A model generated the notes under the pieces. It saw only the letters and a program-made list of their open reading frames with translations, had not been told where the DNA came from and did not search any database. This document shows positions 34,460 through 46,560 of a stretch of DNA of 64,000 nt, piece after piece. The DNA is taken from positions 22,179,033 to 22,243,032 of the forward strand of contig CM049309.1 in NCBI GenBank assembly GCA_026874595.1, read 5' to 3'. Positions within the stretch are counted from its first letter, which is position 1; the number at the start of each line of letters is the position of its first letter. Made by a program: the position numbers and the translations under genes. Source of the DNA: Sipunculus nudus (lineage: Eukaryota > Annelida > Sipuncula > Golfingiida > Sipunculidae).

Positions 34460-35200
34460 CGAGGCATGTCCAGTGAAGTGCTGCGAGCCCGAGGCCAGTG
34501 AGGTGCTGTTCAGTAAGGTGCTGTCCAGCTAGGTGCTGCAATCCTGTGTCCAGTGAAGTGCTGTCAGCCCGAGTCCAGCGAGGTGCTGCAATCCTGTGTC
34601 CAGTGAAGTGCTGTCAGCCCGAGTCCAGCGAGGTGCAGTCCAGCGAGGTGCCCTCCGTCGAGGTGCTGTCCAGCGAGGTGCTCCCACTGTTGTTCTGTCC
34701 AGTGAGGTCAAGTGAGGTGCTGTCAGCCGATGACCAGTGAGGCCTAGTGAGGTGCTGTCAGCCAGTTTCCAGTGAGATGCTGCCAGCCGGTGTCCAGTGA
34801 GGTCCAATGAGGTGCTGCCAGCCGTCGTGCAGTGAGGTTCAAGTCAGGTACTGTCCAGCGAGGTCAAGTGAAGTTCTGTCAGCCGCTGTGCAGTGAGGTC
34901 TAGTGAGGTGCTGTCAGCCAGTGTCCAGTAAGTTCTAGTGAGGTGCTGTAAGCCGGTGTCAAGTGAGGTCCAGTGAGGTGCTGCCAGCCGGTGTTCAGTG
35001 AGGTGCTGCCAGCCGGTGTCCAGTGAGGTGCTGCCAGCCGGTTTCCAGTGAGTTCCAGTGAGGTGCTGCCAGCCGGTGTCCAGTGAGGTCCAGTGAGGTG
35101 CTGCCAGCCGGTGTCCAGTGAGGTCCAGTGAGGTGCTGCCAGCGGGTTTCCAGTAAGGTGCTGCCAGCGGGTATCCTGTGAGGTGCTGCCAGCGCGCTTG
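34460..35200. repeat. GC-rich minisatellite, long block
   Basis: About 25 copies of CCAGTGAGGTGCTGCCAGCC plus GGTGT, in 25-base units alternating with ~35-base units that carry an extra CCAGTGAGGT. Open frames on both strands (for example 34,844-35,272 minus, H-W-T-S-L-rich) are by-products of the repeat. Confidence 0.9.
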
Positions 35201-35279
35201 ATGATTAAGATCGTTGCCTTTATTAGTAAGTCGGGTCATCACCTGGGGCAAATATGATTCAGGGGTCATCAATAATCAA

Positions 35280-35830
35280 AATACTCAGGCGAGTTATGAT
35301 TACTGCATGCACCACACAACGTATTTCAGCAGTATAAACACATCCATTTTTAAAATATTAAAGAGTTAAGGGTATATATTTATTTCCAAAGATTGTTAAA
35401 ACTTAAGGTCAGATGTAAAATCGCCCAGATGCCCTCAATAGTACTGAACATCTTTCAGGGTGATAATAATTTCTATGTCTTTCGAGAAGAATTCGAATAA
35501 AAATTACAATTAAGTTACAATTGTAAAATACTTGTTGCAAATAAAAACACTTTAGTTAGATAAAACTTTAGTTTCGAGGATTCGGGCAAAACATGTATAA
35601 ATGCAAAATCTGTAGTTTTTTAAATTACAATTGTAAAATACTAGTTGCAAATAAAAACACTTTAGTTAGATACTTTAGATACAACAATATATAATATTAA
35701 ACAATATACATAAAGATATGACTGATAATATTGTTGATATTTTAGAGGTCCCTTTGTCCAGAAAATTGGGTAGCTATAGACATGCACAATTTCAGGCCAT
35801 ACGGCAAAACGATCCTAAGTAACAGGCATC
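35280..35830. repeat. AT-rich sequence with a 44-bp direct duplication
   Basis: ACAATTGTAAAATACT, GTTGCAAATAAAAACACTTT and AGTTAGATA occur at about 35,517-35,562 and again at about 35,627-35,672 with a single difference. Nothing else is recognisable here. Confidence 0.6.
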
Positions 35831-36330
35831 CATGTATTCTACGAAAATGGGAAGGTAGGTGACGCCACCTGTCTGGTCTAGAAGAATACCCCCATGATGG
35901 ATGGACATGACAAATTTCACACCGTTACATTGAACCACTCTCGAGATGTGATTAATTTTCGCCCAAAGCAAATGCATGGATTGACGGCATGTAATACGAT
36001 AAAAGATGGCGGACGCAACCATTGAGTACGAGATGTAGTCTTGAGTATGAGATGGAGAGATCCATGATCGATGAACATGCACAATTTCAGCTCAATACAT
36101 TGAACCACTTCCGAGATTTGGGCTTTTATCACTAAGCCACTCAGATTCATACTGCACGAAAAGGATTGTATGTTGCCGCCCCCGCCCACCGATATGGAAG
36201 AGAATCAATCAGAAAAAAATCACCTTTTTGATAAATTATTCAAATGTTAATTTGGATCTTCCATAGAAAGGGTAAAATCTAGTGTCCAGGGGTGTGAAAT
36301 GGTGTGGTTTATCGGATGCAACACCGCTGA
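35830..36330 (-). repeat. GGTGGCGCCACC-type monomers, reversed
   Basis: AGGTGACGCCACCTG near 35,851 followed by reverse-strand forms of the ATCTCGGAAGTGGTTCAATG phrase near 35,935 and 36,105. Then GTTTATCGGATGCAACACC near 36,306, a phrase shared with the dispersed repeat at 8,090 and 61,035. Confidence 0.5.
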
Positions 36331-36339
36331 TGATTAAAT

Positions 36340-36906
36340 CTTTTTTTTGTAGATGTAATGTGACAGTCACATTGTTATCAATTCTGACAACTTACTGTTG
36401 ATAAGCTAGGGATAGTTTACAAGGCTAAATGCTATTTATTGCTGTACTAGACTGAAACAAGATTTTCAACCTGGTACTGGTTATTTGCTGCCCCCTAAAA
36501 TACGGACAGTCATACAAACGCCAGGCTGTGCTATACAAACTCTAGGTGGCATATTTAATAGAATTTGGTACAGATGACAACATATGAGATAACAGAAAAA
36601 ACAGATATAACATCTAATTAACTGACCTACTTTCTTAGATTCATGGATCCATCTGGTGTCTTAGATCCATGACACGGGCTGCACTAGCAGCTACAAGCCT
36701 CTATAAGCCATGTATCATTCGTCCAGATAATATATAAAATATTATGAAGAAAAGTGATATAATATCTCTAATTAAACAAAGTAAGGTAATCAAACATGTC
36801 AATTAAAACTCTTTCATTTAATTATGTCTACAATTGTTAACTGACCATATCCTGTAATCATAACACTTGGAAGAAGTTTGTGGATACAGAAAAATTAGTA
36901 AAGGGC

Positions 36907-36969
<63 letters not shown>

Positions 36970-37135
36970 AAGAAGAAGAGAGAAAGAATAAAAGAGAGTG
37001 AATTTTATGAAGAAAGAGAAGTAAAAGAGAAATATGTGCAATGTGTGTTACGTTAGCTAGTGTCATATATGATGTTTGTAAATGTGTTTAAATTTATTCG
37101 AATAAAAAATATATGAGTATATATATATATAACAG
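36340..37135. repeat. Intergenic sequence with (GA)n microsatellite
   Basis: A GA-dinucleotide tract spans about 36,907-36,966 with one interruption; the minus-strand Ser/Leu-rich frame over it is spurious. No gene seen in the flanks. Confidence 0.75.
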
Positions 37136-38200
37136 TAGTTGTCACACCGGGTTTGGTTAAGGACAATTACTTGGGTAGTGGGCCGCACATACAGATCACG
37201 TCTCTCAGTCTCAGTCACAAACACCATCCGAAGCACAACACAGAATGTGCTTTACAGGTTTAATGTGCTGGAAAGAGAAAACACATGACATTGAACTCTC
37301 CAAGTCATATATACAATTAAAACGGCGACAAATGTACAATAGGGAATATACTCAGTTTTCAGGATTTACAGTTAACATTTGCTAAAACAATATACGGCAC
37401 TTACAATTCGTTTACACATTGAGAACATTATTACTGGATGACCACCTTTGGTCATTGACAAATCAAACTTTCTGACAACATTTAGCAAAATAAGCGTGTA
37501 ATAATAACTATGATAATATTAGCATTATTATGAAAATATAACGACCGACATACTCTCATGAATAGTATACGATATTACAGACGACCACATTTGGCCATAG
37601 CATAGTTTTATAGTCACCTTTAGTTTACCTTTTGGACCACATTTAGCAATATAGTATGTGAATAATAACATTACCGTTATTATGACCATATATTGACTGA
37701 CCTACTCTACTGAAAATGACATTAACACACTAATTCAGGAAATACACTTAAAATTACGTACCTTGAAAGAGAAAACACATGACATTGAACTCTCCAGTTC
37801 AATATTTGCCTACCAAGTGACGTTAATCGGAAAACTTGGCGACAAAACCAGGTACACTATTTATATACAAATGAACAATATTACTAATAAATGAGTAAGT
37901 TCATCCGATATTTCACAAAAACGTATAAGCACTGGATAGTATTACCTATATTAAATATAACGCTTACTACTACATCATACATATAATTACCTTGATATTG
38001 CAGACAAATCATAAATTGTTGGAAATTAATCATTTGTAGCAAATGTTTTGTTAATATGTGGCAATGATTAATGGGCACGAGACATGAGACTGTCAGAGAG
38101 AGAGAGGGCGTGACAATGGGAGAGAGCACTCCAATCCATAAGCAGATCCGTAATTCCTGCTAAGCAGTGTTCAAATACATTCACATGCATTAATAACTGG
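37136..38200. repeat. Repeat-rich AT sequence with short tandem duplications
   Basis: GAAAGAGAAAACACATGACATTGAACTCTCC (in part) occurs near 37,271 and 37,765. A ~140-bp unit with GACCACATTTAGCAA-type and GACCTACTCTACTGAAAA-type words is duplicated in tandem within 37,440-37,740. TGTCACACCGGG at 37,140 may mark an element end. No coding sequence. Confidence 0.45.
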
Positions 38201-38315
38201 AACAGGACCCAAGGAATCTTATGTTCAAAGCCAACGCAAAACTAAACATTTTTTTTGGGGGGGGGCACCTTGGGCGAGGACATGCGCGCACCTACGTCAT
38301 ATTGTGCTGCATTCA

Positions 38316-38316
<1 letters not shown>

Positions 38317-38392
<76 letters not shown>
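38317..38392. repeat. (TA)n microsatellite
   Basis: Uninterrupted TA tract of ~76 bases. Confidence 0.95.
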
Positions 38393-38395
<3 letters not shown>

Positions 38396-38399
38396 GTTC

Positions 38400-38778
38400 T
38401 TTCTAGGCTATTTGCAATGAACTGATGGCAAAGTGCTCTATGGTATTACCAGAGCGTATAAGTATATATATCATGTGTAAGGAATAACAGATGTTACCTG
38501 TGCCTGTGGGAGAAATATTTCATTTTATGCAAACAAAGCCTGGCCACGCTTAACCAACGCAATGAACTTGTAACAAGTTTAAGACACGCTAACAAATTCC
38601 TCTTACGTAAACTCAACACAAAGAGTATTCCAGATTAGGCACGTTTTACAAATCCACGTTGTAATTACCACAAACATGCTCCAATGAACAACCAGTTGTT
38701 CAATGTACAACCCGTCCAGTCATACAACTGAAGAAACTGAGTCAACACGATGCTTACATTCGTTTGATTCCATACACA

Positions 38779-38848
<70 letters not shown>

Positions 38849-39984
38849 GGCGCCATCTTCCGGTCAGACAAAATGAACAACATGGGATATAAAGTCGCCC
38901 ATCCTAAGATAGGTCACACCTTTTAACCAATCTTAAGATGGATCTGAACCATTAACCCCATTGTCTGGGAATCAGCTTTGAAATAGGGAGACGGGTCAGA
39001 CCTACTAATCGATATCGCTCACAGGTTCAAAACCATCTTAAAGATGGGTCATGGCCATTTACTGATACCCATTTGTGGAGATTAAGACTTTCCACAACAT
39101 CTTACCATTAACATTTACGTCAACAATGTCAAACTGGGACAAGTTTCTTACAAGTGGGTTTAAAAATAGATATTATGTTTTCATTTGTTTTAATAGTCCC
39201 TTTAGGTGAAAAAAGGGGACGGACGGTTACAAATTTAAATCTAACAAAGCTGTCGTCATTATCGATAGATCAGGGAATCAGCAGTAGAATATATAATCGG
39301 TTTGATACAAGGATCATTTGGGAGCATTTATTTATTTTATTTTATTATTTTTATTTAAAATACGCAAAGATCGTCCCAGACACCCCATCGTGTCACCGCT
39401 GCTTTGTATAGCTCGGTTCTCTGGCGATCTGCATCCAGCCCTAATTTTAAACATACGCAACCCGGACTCGGTGCTTTGATGACACCAGAACACAAGCTTT
39501 CGTTGGTCTGATTCTTGGCCCTATGCCAAAATGGATGTTATCAGGCAACATTTAATCATGCTCACGCCGAAGACTTCTTGAAAAATGATATCTCAACTCC
39601 CCTTTCCTTGTAATATTTCTGATCAAATACTGGGCTGTTTGAAAAAATGTCTTTGTCTTTTTTTCGTTTTCACGTGTTAATAGACTAGGTACACGACTGT
39701 GTCCCTGGTATAACAAGTTTGTCTGCGTATATGTTCTGTTTTCCTGCATCTGAAGAGGTATACAGGTTATTTGAATTTTTTTCATGCTCATCTTAATAAG
39801 TTAAACAGCTTATGGGTTGTGAGAATGTATACGCAGGTTTATATGCAAAATAAACAACAACAACAAATATCCTAATATATAAAATATTTTTTTCCTCAGC
39901 CATACTCTTCTAGGTTTAAAGTTTCAAATCATGTACGCTCATATCTCATATCAGCGTGATGTCCTATTGCTAGTAGGCTATTGA

Positions 39985-40040
<56 letters not shown>

Positions 40041-40180
40041 CATATATATATATTTACATATATATATATATTAAACACCTAGCATAATTTGACAGAACAT
40101 ATTTATTTTTAATTCATTTAAAAAATAGAAATATCAGTCGTATAAGATGAAAAAAAAAATTAAAAAAACTAGACTACCAT
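38400..40180. other. Intergenic sequence, (TA)n tracts, no gene seen
   Basis: TA tracts lie at 38,780-38,841 and 39,988-40,071. Between them is a stretch with repeated CTTAAGATGG / CATCTTAAAGATGG words (38,920-39,050), loosely echoed at 48,100-48,260. Frames of 80-odd codons at 39,154 and 39,552 have no recognisable domain. Confidence 0.5.
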
Positions 40181-41620
40181 AGGTCGAGCGCTTGCCATAA
40201 ATTGAAATAAGGCAGACAGACAGAAAGGGGAATGCAAAGACTAATAGAATGAGCTATATAGCTTGTGTAGATAGGACAATTTTGCACGACGTAATAAGCA
40301 AAATAATAATTTTTTTCGGTGACCTTGCCCTTGACCTTTGAGCTATCGCCACTAAAAACAAAAGACTTGCAGGAGTTTCGTTTTCCTATCAACTGAATAA
40401 CTGTTTAAGATTGTTTTAGATTTGTGGCCTGAAGAGCAAAAAAAGTGAAATTTTGTAATATATCATTTGACGAGAAACGGTACGAGATTTCCCGAGACTT
40501 GGTATAAAGTCCAGTAAAAATGATCCAATGGTGCCTGAAGACCACTGTACCATTAAAAGTGACAACGCTGGATAAATGAGACCATATTTTGGGATATCAT
40601 GAATTTTTCCAAAAAATGCATAACCATGGTAACAGCAGATTCAGACAGTTTCAAATCAAAAGAAATGCCTTTAATTGCGAGTAAAATGAGCCTCAGTTTA
40701 TTTTGATGAAGACATGTAGAAACAACTATTTTGTAGTTTTTTTAATGACATTGGCCTTTACCTGTGAACTATTTAATCTAAAAGACATCAGAAATTTGAG
40801 AACTTCAGGTGTTATATCAACAGTATAACATTCAGAGGGATTGTTTTTAAAATCTGGCCTGTGGAAAACCATATATCAGACGCAAGAACAATCGGGGAGG
40901 CGAATTTGACGACAACTGACAAAATGACGGACATACTGGCATACTGAGAGATCTGAGATAACATTTGACTAGACCATCAGCTGTGAAAAGAATAGAGGAA
41001 CATACTGAGCTATAGTTTATGTAGCTAAGGTTTATAGTTTTGGAGATATGGCCAAAATTGATATGTTGCGGTTTTTCGAATGCAGGGCCCCCTAGCGGCT
41101 ATTTTCCGTAAAGAAAAAATCAGTTTTGAGATATTAGTGTAAGACATAAGGTGTACCAGTTTCCCAACTGGCAAAAAAAAAAAATATTGCAGTGTTTCTA
41201 ATGCAGCGCAACTGAATGCCGGCAACTGAAAAACAGACAGACATACTGACACACTGACACATCCGAGATGACAGTTGGTTAGACCAATTCTGAGGAAAGT
41301 AGAGAGGAACAAAATGAGCTATACATCATGTAGCTATGGTTTATAGTTTTGGAGATATGTCCCAAAAAATCATATTTTGTATTGTTTCAGATGCAGCGCC
41401 CCCTAACGGAAATTTTCCGAAAATAAAAAAAAATTCTTTTGAGATATTAGTGTAACGATATACCTGTTTCAAAAGGATTCCTGCAAAACTTTTGAATGTA
41501 GAATTGTATATGTAAGGCACAAAACCAGCAAGCAAACAAAATTGAGTACAATTGACAAACAGACGGCTATTTTCCGAAAATGAAAAATCAGTTGTGAGAT
41601 ATTTGTGTAAGACATACGAT
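40180..41620. repeat. Diverged 0.3-0.4 kb repeat units
   Basis: ATGCAGCGCCCCCTAACGGA-type words with TTTTGAGATATTAGTGTAA recur at about 41,080 and 41,391 (spacing ~310) and partly at 41,565. ACCTTGCCCTTGACCTTTGA at about 40,322 is echoed at 40,745. Ends at a G18 run (41,621-41,638). No conserved frame. Confidence 0.55.
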
Positions 41621-41638
41621 GGGGGGGGGGGGGGGGGG

Positions 41639-41816
41639 AGGAGGTCATAGCCCTCTGCGGCCCGCCTCTGGCAACGCCTCTTTAATCAATTGTTGATCGG
41701 TTATTGAATAATCATCATTTCTTTCTGCGAGTGCCATATTTAGGACATATTCTCAATTAAATTGACGATTATAAAATGTCCATGTTTTCAAATACAAGGA
41801 GAACTCTTATGAAACA

Positions 41817-41872
<56 letters not shown>

Positions 41873-41998
41873 ATAATATATATATAAACACACAAACATA
41901 GAGGAATCAAATTTGAATTATATAATTGTATAATTGTTAACCTCTGGGTACAGTACCAGAGTGTCCGGATCCTAGGCTCTGATTCTAGATACCACCAC
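41639..41998. other. Intergenic with (TA)n; possible LTR internal flank
   Basis: TA tract at 41,819-41,886. If the LTR-like segment that follows is real and on the minus strand, GGTGGTATCTAGAATCAGAG just left of 41,998 would be its primer-binding region; this is not a standard match. Confidence 0.35.
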
Positions 41999-42558
41999 TG
42001 TCACAGCTCAAAAAGTCCTTTAAAATATAGTCCAGATGAACAGTTCACGTAAATCTTCTCAGAGAACAATAGTCCAATGTAATCTCAAAATCAATCTGTT
42101 GTGATCCAAAAGTGAACTTTGGCAATAATCCCAAAGACAAACTGAAGACTGTATAAAATCCGTTAAAATTTCGAAGGATATCTATAAATTCTGCAGTTAT
42201 CGGAAAGGTCCACAAACTGACTTATACTCTTCCGTGTCCGTTGGAATTTTTCTCTCTTTTCCTCCTCGGCTCTTAACACAGCCCCTATTTATAACTTTTT
42301 CATCCGAAAATACTAGAAAAAGGAAAATCCCAAAGAACAATACACACGTAACAGGAACAGACTTGAAACATCTAGAACAAAGAATGCTGTGTTTCTTTAC
42401 TTAAGACCCGAAGCGCGTGCCAGGCCAACTCGCACGTCTCCCATGGCAATGGACTATGCCGGCCCAACACAGGCAACACCCCGGCGCACAATTAACCAGG
42501 GCCTGCCTGACACTAATAAGAATATCAACAGCGAACAATTAAAGAGACACCTGTAACA
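41999..42558 (-). mobile_element. LTR-like segment (~560 bp)
   Basis: Reading the minus strand it begins TGTTACAGGTGTCT and ends GAGCTGTGACA (TG...CA termini), with a central TATAAATAGGGGC (42,293-42,281) followed by a GAGGAGGAAAAGAGAG stretch, as in LTR promoters. A related beginning (TGTTACAGACGTCTG) occurs on the minus strand at about 59,915. No 5-bp target duplication is evident, so it is probably one LTR of a truncated element. Confidence 0.45.
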
Positions 42559-42559
42559 A

Positions 42560-43090
42560 CATAAATATTACTTGGGTTTTTTTAACGTTATATATGATCA
42601 TTTGGCTCACTTCTTTTATCTTGACTAGTTGTGAGTACGCGACTGTATGGACTAATACACCAAATGTGGGTTCCTCATATGTACACACTGAGCGGCTAGA
42701 TTCTAGCAAGAAGGGAACCCATACTTCTCAACGCAAAGTTGATATCTTCAGCTGTTGCGGGCTAACATTTGAGCCCCGTATAATCTACCAATACCTGTTT
42801 TTTAGCATTAGGTCCTGTATTGTGCATAAATTACAAATATGAACAAAACATGAAAATACTCCATTAAATCCACAGTAGCGGTATTCCAGAATTCCTCACA
42901 GTAATTCACGTGGATAATAATACTAGGATGATACCTTTATATCGCGTAAGTGATAAAGATATACACTCTGGCAACCGGCAGTGAAATGAAATAATACTAA
43001 AATACAGTTCATTTGGTATAATGAATGACTAAATATAGGCTTGTTTTAAAAGGAATGTCGTTTACCTCTTTAAAAAAAATATCATGACAC
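42560..43090. other. AT-rich intergenic sequence, no gene seen
   Basis: The 82-codon frame at 42,594 has no recognised domain. Confidence 0.45.
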
Positions 43091-43450
43091 ATTAGAACTA
43101 ATATCTGTAGGCAATGTACATGTGTTCCATAATTTAGCACCAAACACACACATTCGATCACCATACTGGCGTGACACTCGGGGCACAACCAGTCTCAATT
43201 GATGTAAGGTGATCCAATTAAGGTCTCTTCGATGTTGATACATAGTTAACAATTTTTTTTGCAGATAACGCGGGCCATTCGTTGTATACAGGGTCAGACG
43301 TAAGAATTTTGTATTCTCTGTGCTGGTTCACGGGCAGCCAGTAGAGTTGGAGTAGCCCTGGGATGATGTGATAGCTCCGTTGTATGTTAGCAGACGAACA
43401 GCATTGCTTGAGCTATTTGAAGATAGTGTGATGCCTTGTCAGTTACATTT
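43090..43450 (-). pseudogene. L2/CR1-type LINE ORF2 C-terminal fragment
   Basis: The minus strand translates to the conserved tail of L2/CR1-group polymerases: a YLQKKLLTMYQHRR-like piece, LRLVVPRVSRQYGDRMCVFG and AKLWNTCTLP (about 43,200-43,105). In the family this region follows the thumb domain and includes the VPR...GDR..F...ALWN pattern. Upstream stops and frame shifts indicate a dead, 5'-truncated copy. Confidence 0.65.
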
Positions 43451-43732
43451 ACAAGAAGTCCATTATGGAAGTCTGTGCTTGAAAAAAAAAAAACATTGTC
43501 CACTGACCAAAGGTGGCTGGATTTGGAAAAAAGTTTGACACACTGACTTCAGTTCCATGCAACAAGTTTCAGTGGTCCTTTTTTTTTTAATTTATCCACT
43601 CTCATTACGTATTGACAAGAAGAAACGACCTGCTTCCGCTACAAAATTGTGCTGCCATCTTGCGGCTTTATATTTAACTATACATTTCGGATTGCACATG
43701 TCATTTACGTCCACATGACCATATATGAGCAT

Positions 43733-43975
43733 ATCCTATAAATATAATATGCGCTACTGGCTAAATTTTTGATGGATCCAGAACATCATGGAAGCGGAAT
43801 ACGGCCTTCTATTGTACCCCGAGACTGGCAGCTTTATTGCGCCGCTGTTTTTATTCCTTGTGAGCGAGATTTCATAAATTATTTCATGTATTTGATAATT
43901 AGATTTTACATGTGCATAGAAATAGAAGACGAGGAGAGTGATCTTTACCTTGAATGGGTCCAGTTTTTTTTTTAA
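43733..43975 (+). CDS. Candidate promoter plus first exon, function unknown
   Basis: A strong TATA-like CCTATAAATATAA at about 43,735-43,747 is followed 25-30 bases later by an ATG at 43,772. The frame (MDPEHHGSGIRPSIVP...) runs to a stop at 43,975 or could leave at the donor-like CCTT|GTGAGC near 43,860. It lies 0.9 kb upstream of the SGNH ORF on the same strand and might be its 5' exon, but no experimental or domain evidence supports joining them. Confidence 0.28.
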
Positions 43976-44500
43976 ATCACATAAACATTAAATAGCTCAA
44001 TGTGGCGAGACTGGCGTCAGTAGTTGCAAGTATATCACTGAGCTAAAATTATTTGCTAGTATGGCGTGGAGCTGAAATAATGTTCCCTTGATAAAGACTA
44101 TGTTCAGACTAATGTTTGATTGATATAAATACTTTTTTATATATAGGGACAACCTTTACCAACTCCTACATACACGCACGTAAATACATCTTTGCTAAAT
44201 TTGCTCATTGTCATGCAAAACCTGTATGTGTACAATTTAAGATTATTATTTCAGTTTAACTGTCAGATGGATACTATATTGAACCTAATATGAAGCAGTG
44301 CACTGAACTATTATTTCTAACTTTTAACTTTGTAATATTAGGGTCCACATGTCAGCTTTAGTTAATCAACACTGAAAAGAATAAAATAAATTAATCAGTA
44401 ACTAAGTATTATGTCATGTAAACAAGGATATTCATTTTAAGCAGTTATGCTATTGCATTATTTTGTATGTTTTAGGGTTTTCCAGTGCAGGAATAAAAGT

Positions 44501-44686
44501 CTAAAAACCCTGATACGTCCTTGATGGGTCGTCGTCATTATCGAACCTGAGTCCTCCCACAGTTTCTGGTGACGGCGTTGGGATGACGACAGATTTTAGG
44601 ACTTCTTTGTCACATCGCAAGCTGGTACTTTGAGTTGAACTCTGACCTGGATACAGACTGAGACTTTCCCAGAAAGTGAAACACAT
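44501..44686 (-). other. Unassigned 61-codon ORF
   Basis: Minus-strand frame ending at TAG (44,503-44,501) with a protein-like composition (KSVVIPTPSPETVGG, then an acidic DNDDD run). Unusually low in AT compared with its flanks. No family recognised; it could be a fragment of an exon or of a mobile-element ORF. Confidence 0.25.
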
Positions 44687-44860
44687 TGAATTTGTATCAC
44701 CATTTTAATGGGGTTTTTTTTCATGAGTGTTTGTGGAACTTGTGGGCTCATTTTGATATATATTAATGATCTTTGGCGAGTGAACTTGATAGTTCGTTAT
44801 TTCTATGTAAACTGCTTGAAAGTTGTTCACCAGTAATGTTTCAGTATTTTATTTCATGTA

Positions 44861-45523
44861 ATGTATAAAGCAAAATCCAAGAGGTACTGCCGTTTGAATC
44901 CTGTATTTGATAGTTCACACATAGCTGTCAGAGGTTACCATTGTCACAGTCGACATAGGGTAAACCGGTGGCCAGCTTTAGTTGAGCACAGAGAGTTGTT
45001 GATTTGTGATAGCATTACCAGGAATGTTAACAGAACTAGAAGTGCCGCATTCCCAGGTGCTAGAAATGAAACTATTCTCAATAAGGTTGTGCACGGCCAT
45101 ATTAGTGTTGAGAGTTATAAGGTGTATATTTTACATGTGGGTACCAACAATGTTGAGAAGAATAGTGTAGAAGAGATACGCTCTGCTATGAACAGACTTG
45201 TTACTTTGTTGAATGGAGAGAAATCTCAAGCTGTTACTGTGATTTCCAGCATCCTACCAAGGCCAAAGGACTTGGGTGTGAATGATCTGAATAGGAAAGT
45301 TACACAAGTGAATGCAATGTTAGCACGTCAGGCTAAGGCTTGGGATTGTAAATTCTTGAAATCATACAGGGCATTTATTGACAAACAAACCAAAGAGGTG
45401 CGACTTGATCTGTTTGCTGAAAACGAAGGGATACATTTTTATGAAACTGGAGCGATTGTATTGATGGATTACTTTGAGGGAAGTTTCCGATCTTTAGTCG
45501 GCAAGCTGTCAGATCGGGTGTGA
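44861..45523 (+). CDS. SGNH/GDSL-hydrolase-like protein
   Basis: 220 codons. SGNH hydrolases are esterases/lipases with four sequence blocks. Visible here: block I LLICDSITRNV (residues 47-57, the catalytic Ser at 51 kept but the usual Gly before Asp-Ser is Cys); block II FPGA (64-67); block III GTNN (94-97); a conserved SSILPRPKD stretch (129-137); block V ENEGIH (187-192, Glu-189 where Asp is usual, His-192 kept). Upstream stop at 44,834 in frame. A possible acceptor TTTCAG ends at 44,844, so more N-terminal sequence could come from an earlier exon. Such domains occur in CR1-like retrotransposon ORF1 proteins and in mollusc zinc-knuckle proteins; a mobile origin is likely. Loss of Gly and Asp may impair activity (inference). 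Confidence 0.65.
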   Translation: MYKAKSKRYCRLNPVFDSSHIAVRGYHCHSRHRVNRWPALVEHRELLICDSITRNVNRTRSAAFPGARNETILNKVVHGHISVESYKVYILHVGTNNVEKNSVEEIRSAMNRLVTLLNGEKSQAVTVISSILPRPKDLGVNDLNRKVTQVNAMLARQAKAWDCKFLKSYRAFIDKQTKEVRLDLFAENEGIHFYETGAIVLMDYFEGSFRSLVGKLSDRV

Positions 45524-45529
45524 ATTATA

Positions 45530-46560
45530 TCACTGATGTTTAGCAGAGAAACCTACTGCTATTGCATCAAAGTTCGCAAAAAAACTCTGTTGCTTTTTAA
45601 TATGCGAAAAGCAATTTTTCAGCAATTTTTAGGAACCTATGCTACATGTGAGGACATTTGATTTTCAGGCATATTCAACTGCTTGCAAGTCTGAGGTGAT
45701 TTTTGTTGTGATGTACCCATCATTTTGAGTGATTTTTCCGCCTTTTCTTACTTGCCTAGAGACTACCACCGAAAACGGTCGAACTGATTTCGGCAAAAAA
45801 CGGATTTTCTTTGTTGTCACCTGCAATGCAGGATTAAGGACTGTTGGTGCATGTGATTAACCTTAATTGCTTTTAGTGACAGATTAAAGTATGTTTGGCC
45901 TCACATTTGACAAAGGCTCTGACCAATGTGCGTAGTCAGTATATTTGAAAAACACATCACTCTCGCTTAATGAAAAGAAGGGGTTCAACCCAGGAGAATT
46001 AATGACAAAACCTTATACTAGGTCCCCATTTTAAAAAAAAAAGTGGGGTTTGGTTGGGTTCGCGGTTTTCCAGGCCTCAAAGTTGGTCTGATACGATTTA
46101 AAGAAAGGTTGCTGTTGAAAAGGTGGACGGACCCCCCAGACTCCCCTTTTGGTCCGCTTCTGCTACTAATGAGGTATGCATATAAAAGTTTCTTCAGAAA
46201 CAGTCTCCAGACCTTAAAACGTACATTTTATCAATCTTTCATGTCTTCCCCACATCAACCTATTCTTTAAACGCCCAACAGTAGTAACCATTCAAAGATC
46301 ATCAAGAACCTGAGTGGCCCCAAGTCCCATTCCGGTTCGCAAATGTAAACTTCATCACTGACCAGGTCCTCTAGGTCAACATACCGGTGTATTCTTGCCA
46401 CAAGCACAGAGATTTTATTAATAAAATAACCCAATATTCCTCCTCTCAGTTTATACATCTCCCCAACCCCGGTAAAATGCCCGGTATACCTGGTTTATTT
46501 GTCAGCATTTCATAATTGGTGTCTCATTAGTGTGACGCATCTTTAAAAGCTTTCTTGTAC
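45530..46560. other. Intergenic sequence, no gene seen
   Basis: Mixed composition; frames at 46,043 (plus) and 46,267 (minus) are short and unrecognised. Confidence 0.45.

Noticed and set aside
34498-35272. Long frames over the GC-rich minisatellite
   Set aside because: Their composition follows the 25-bp repeat on both strands, with no start or splice signals.
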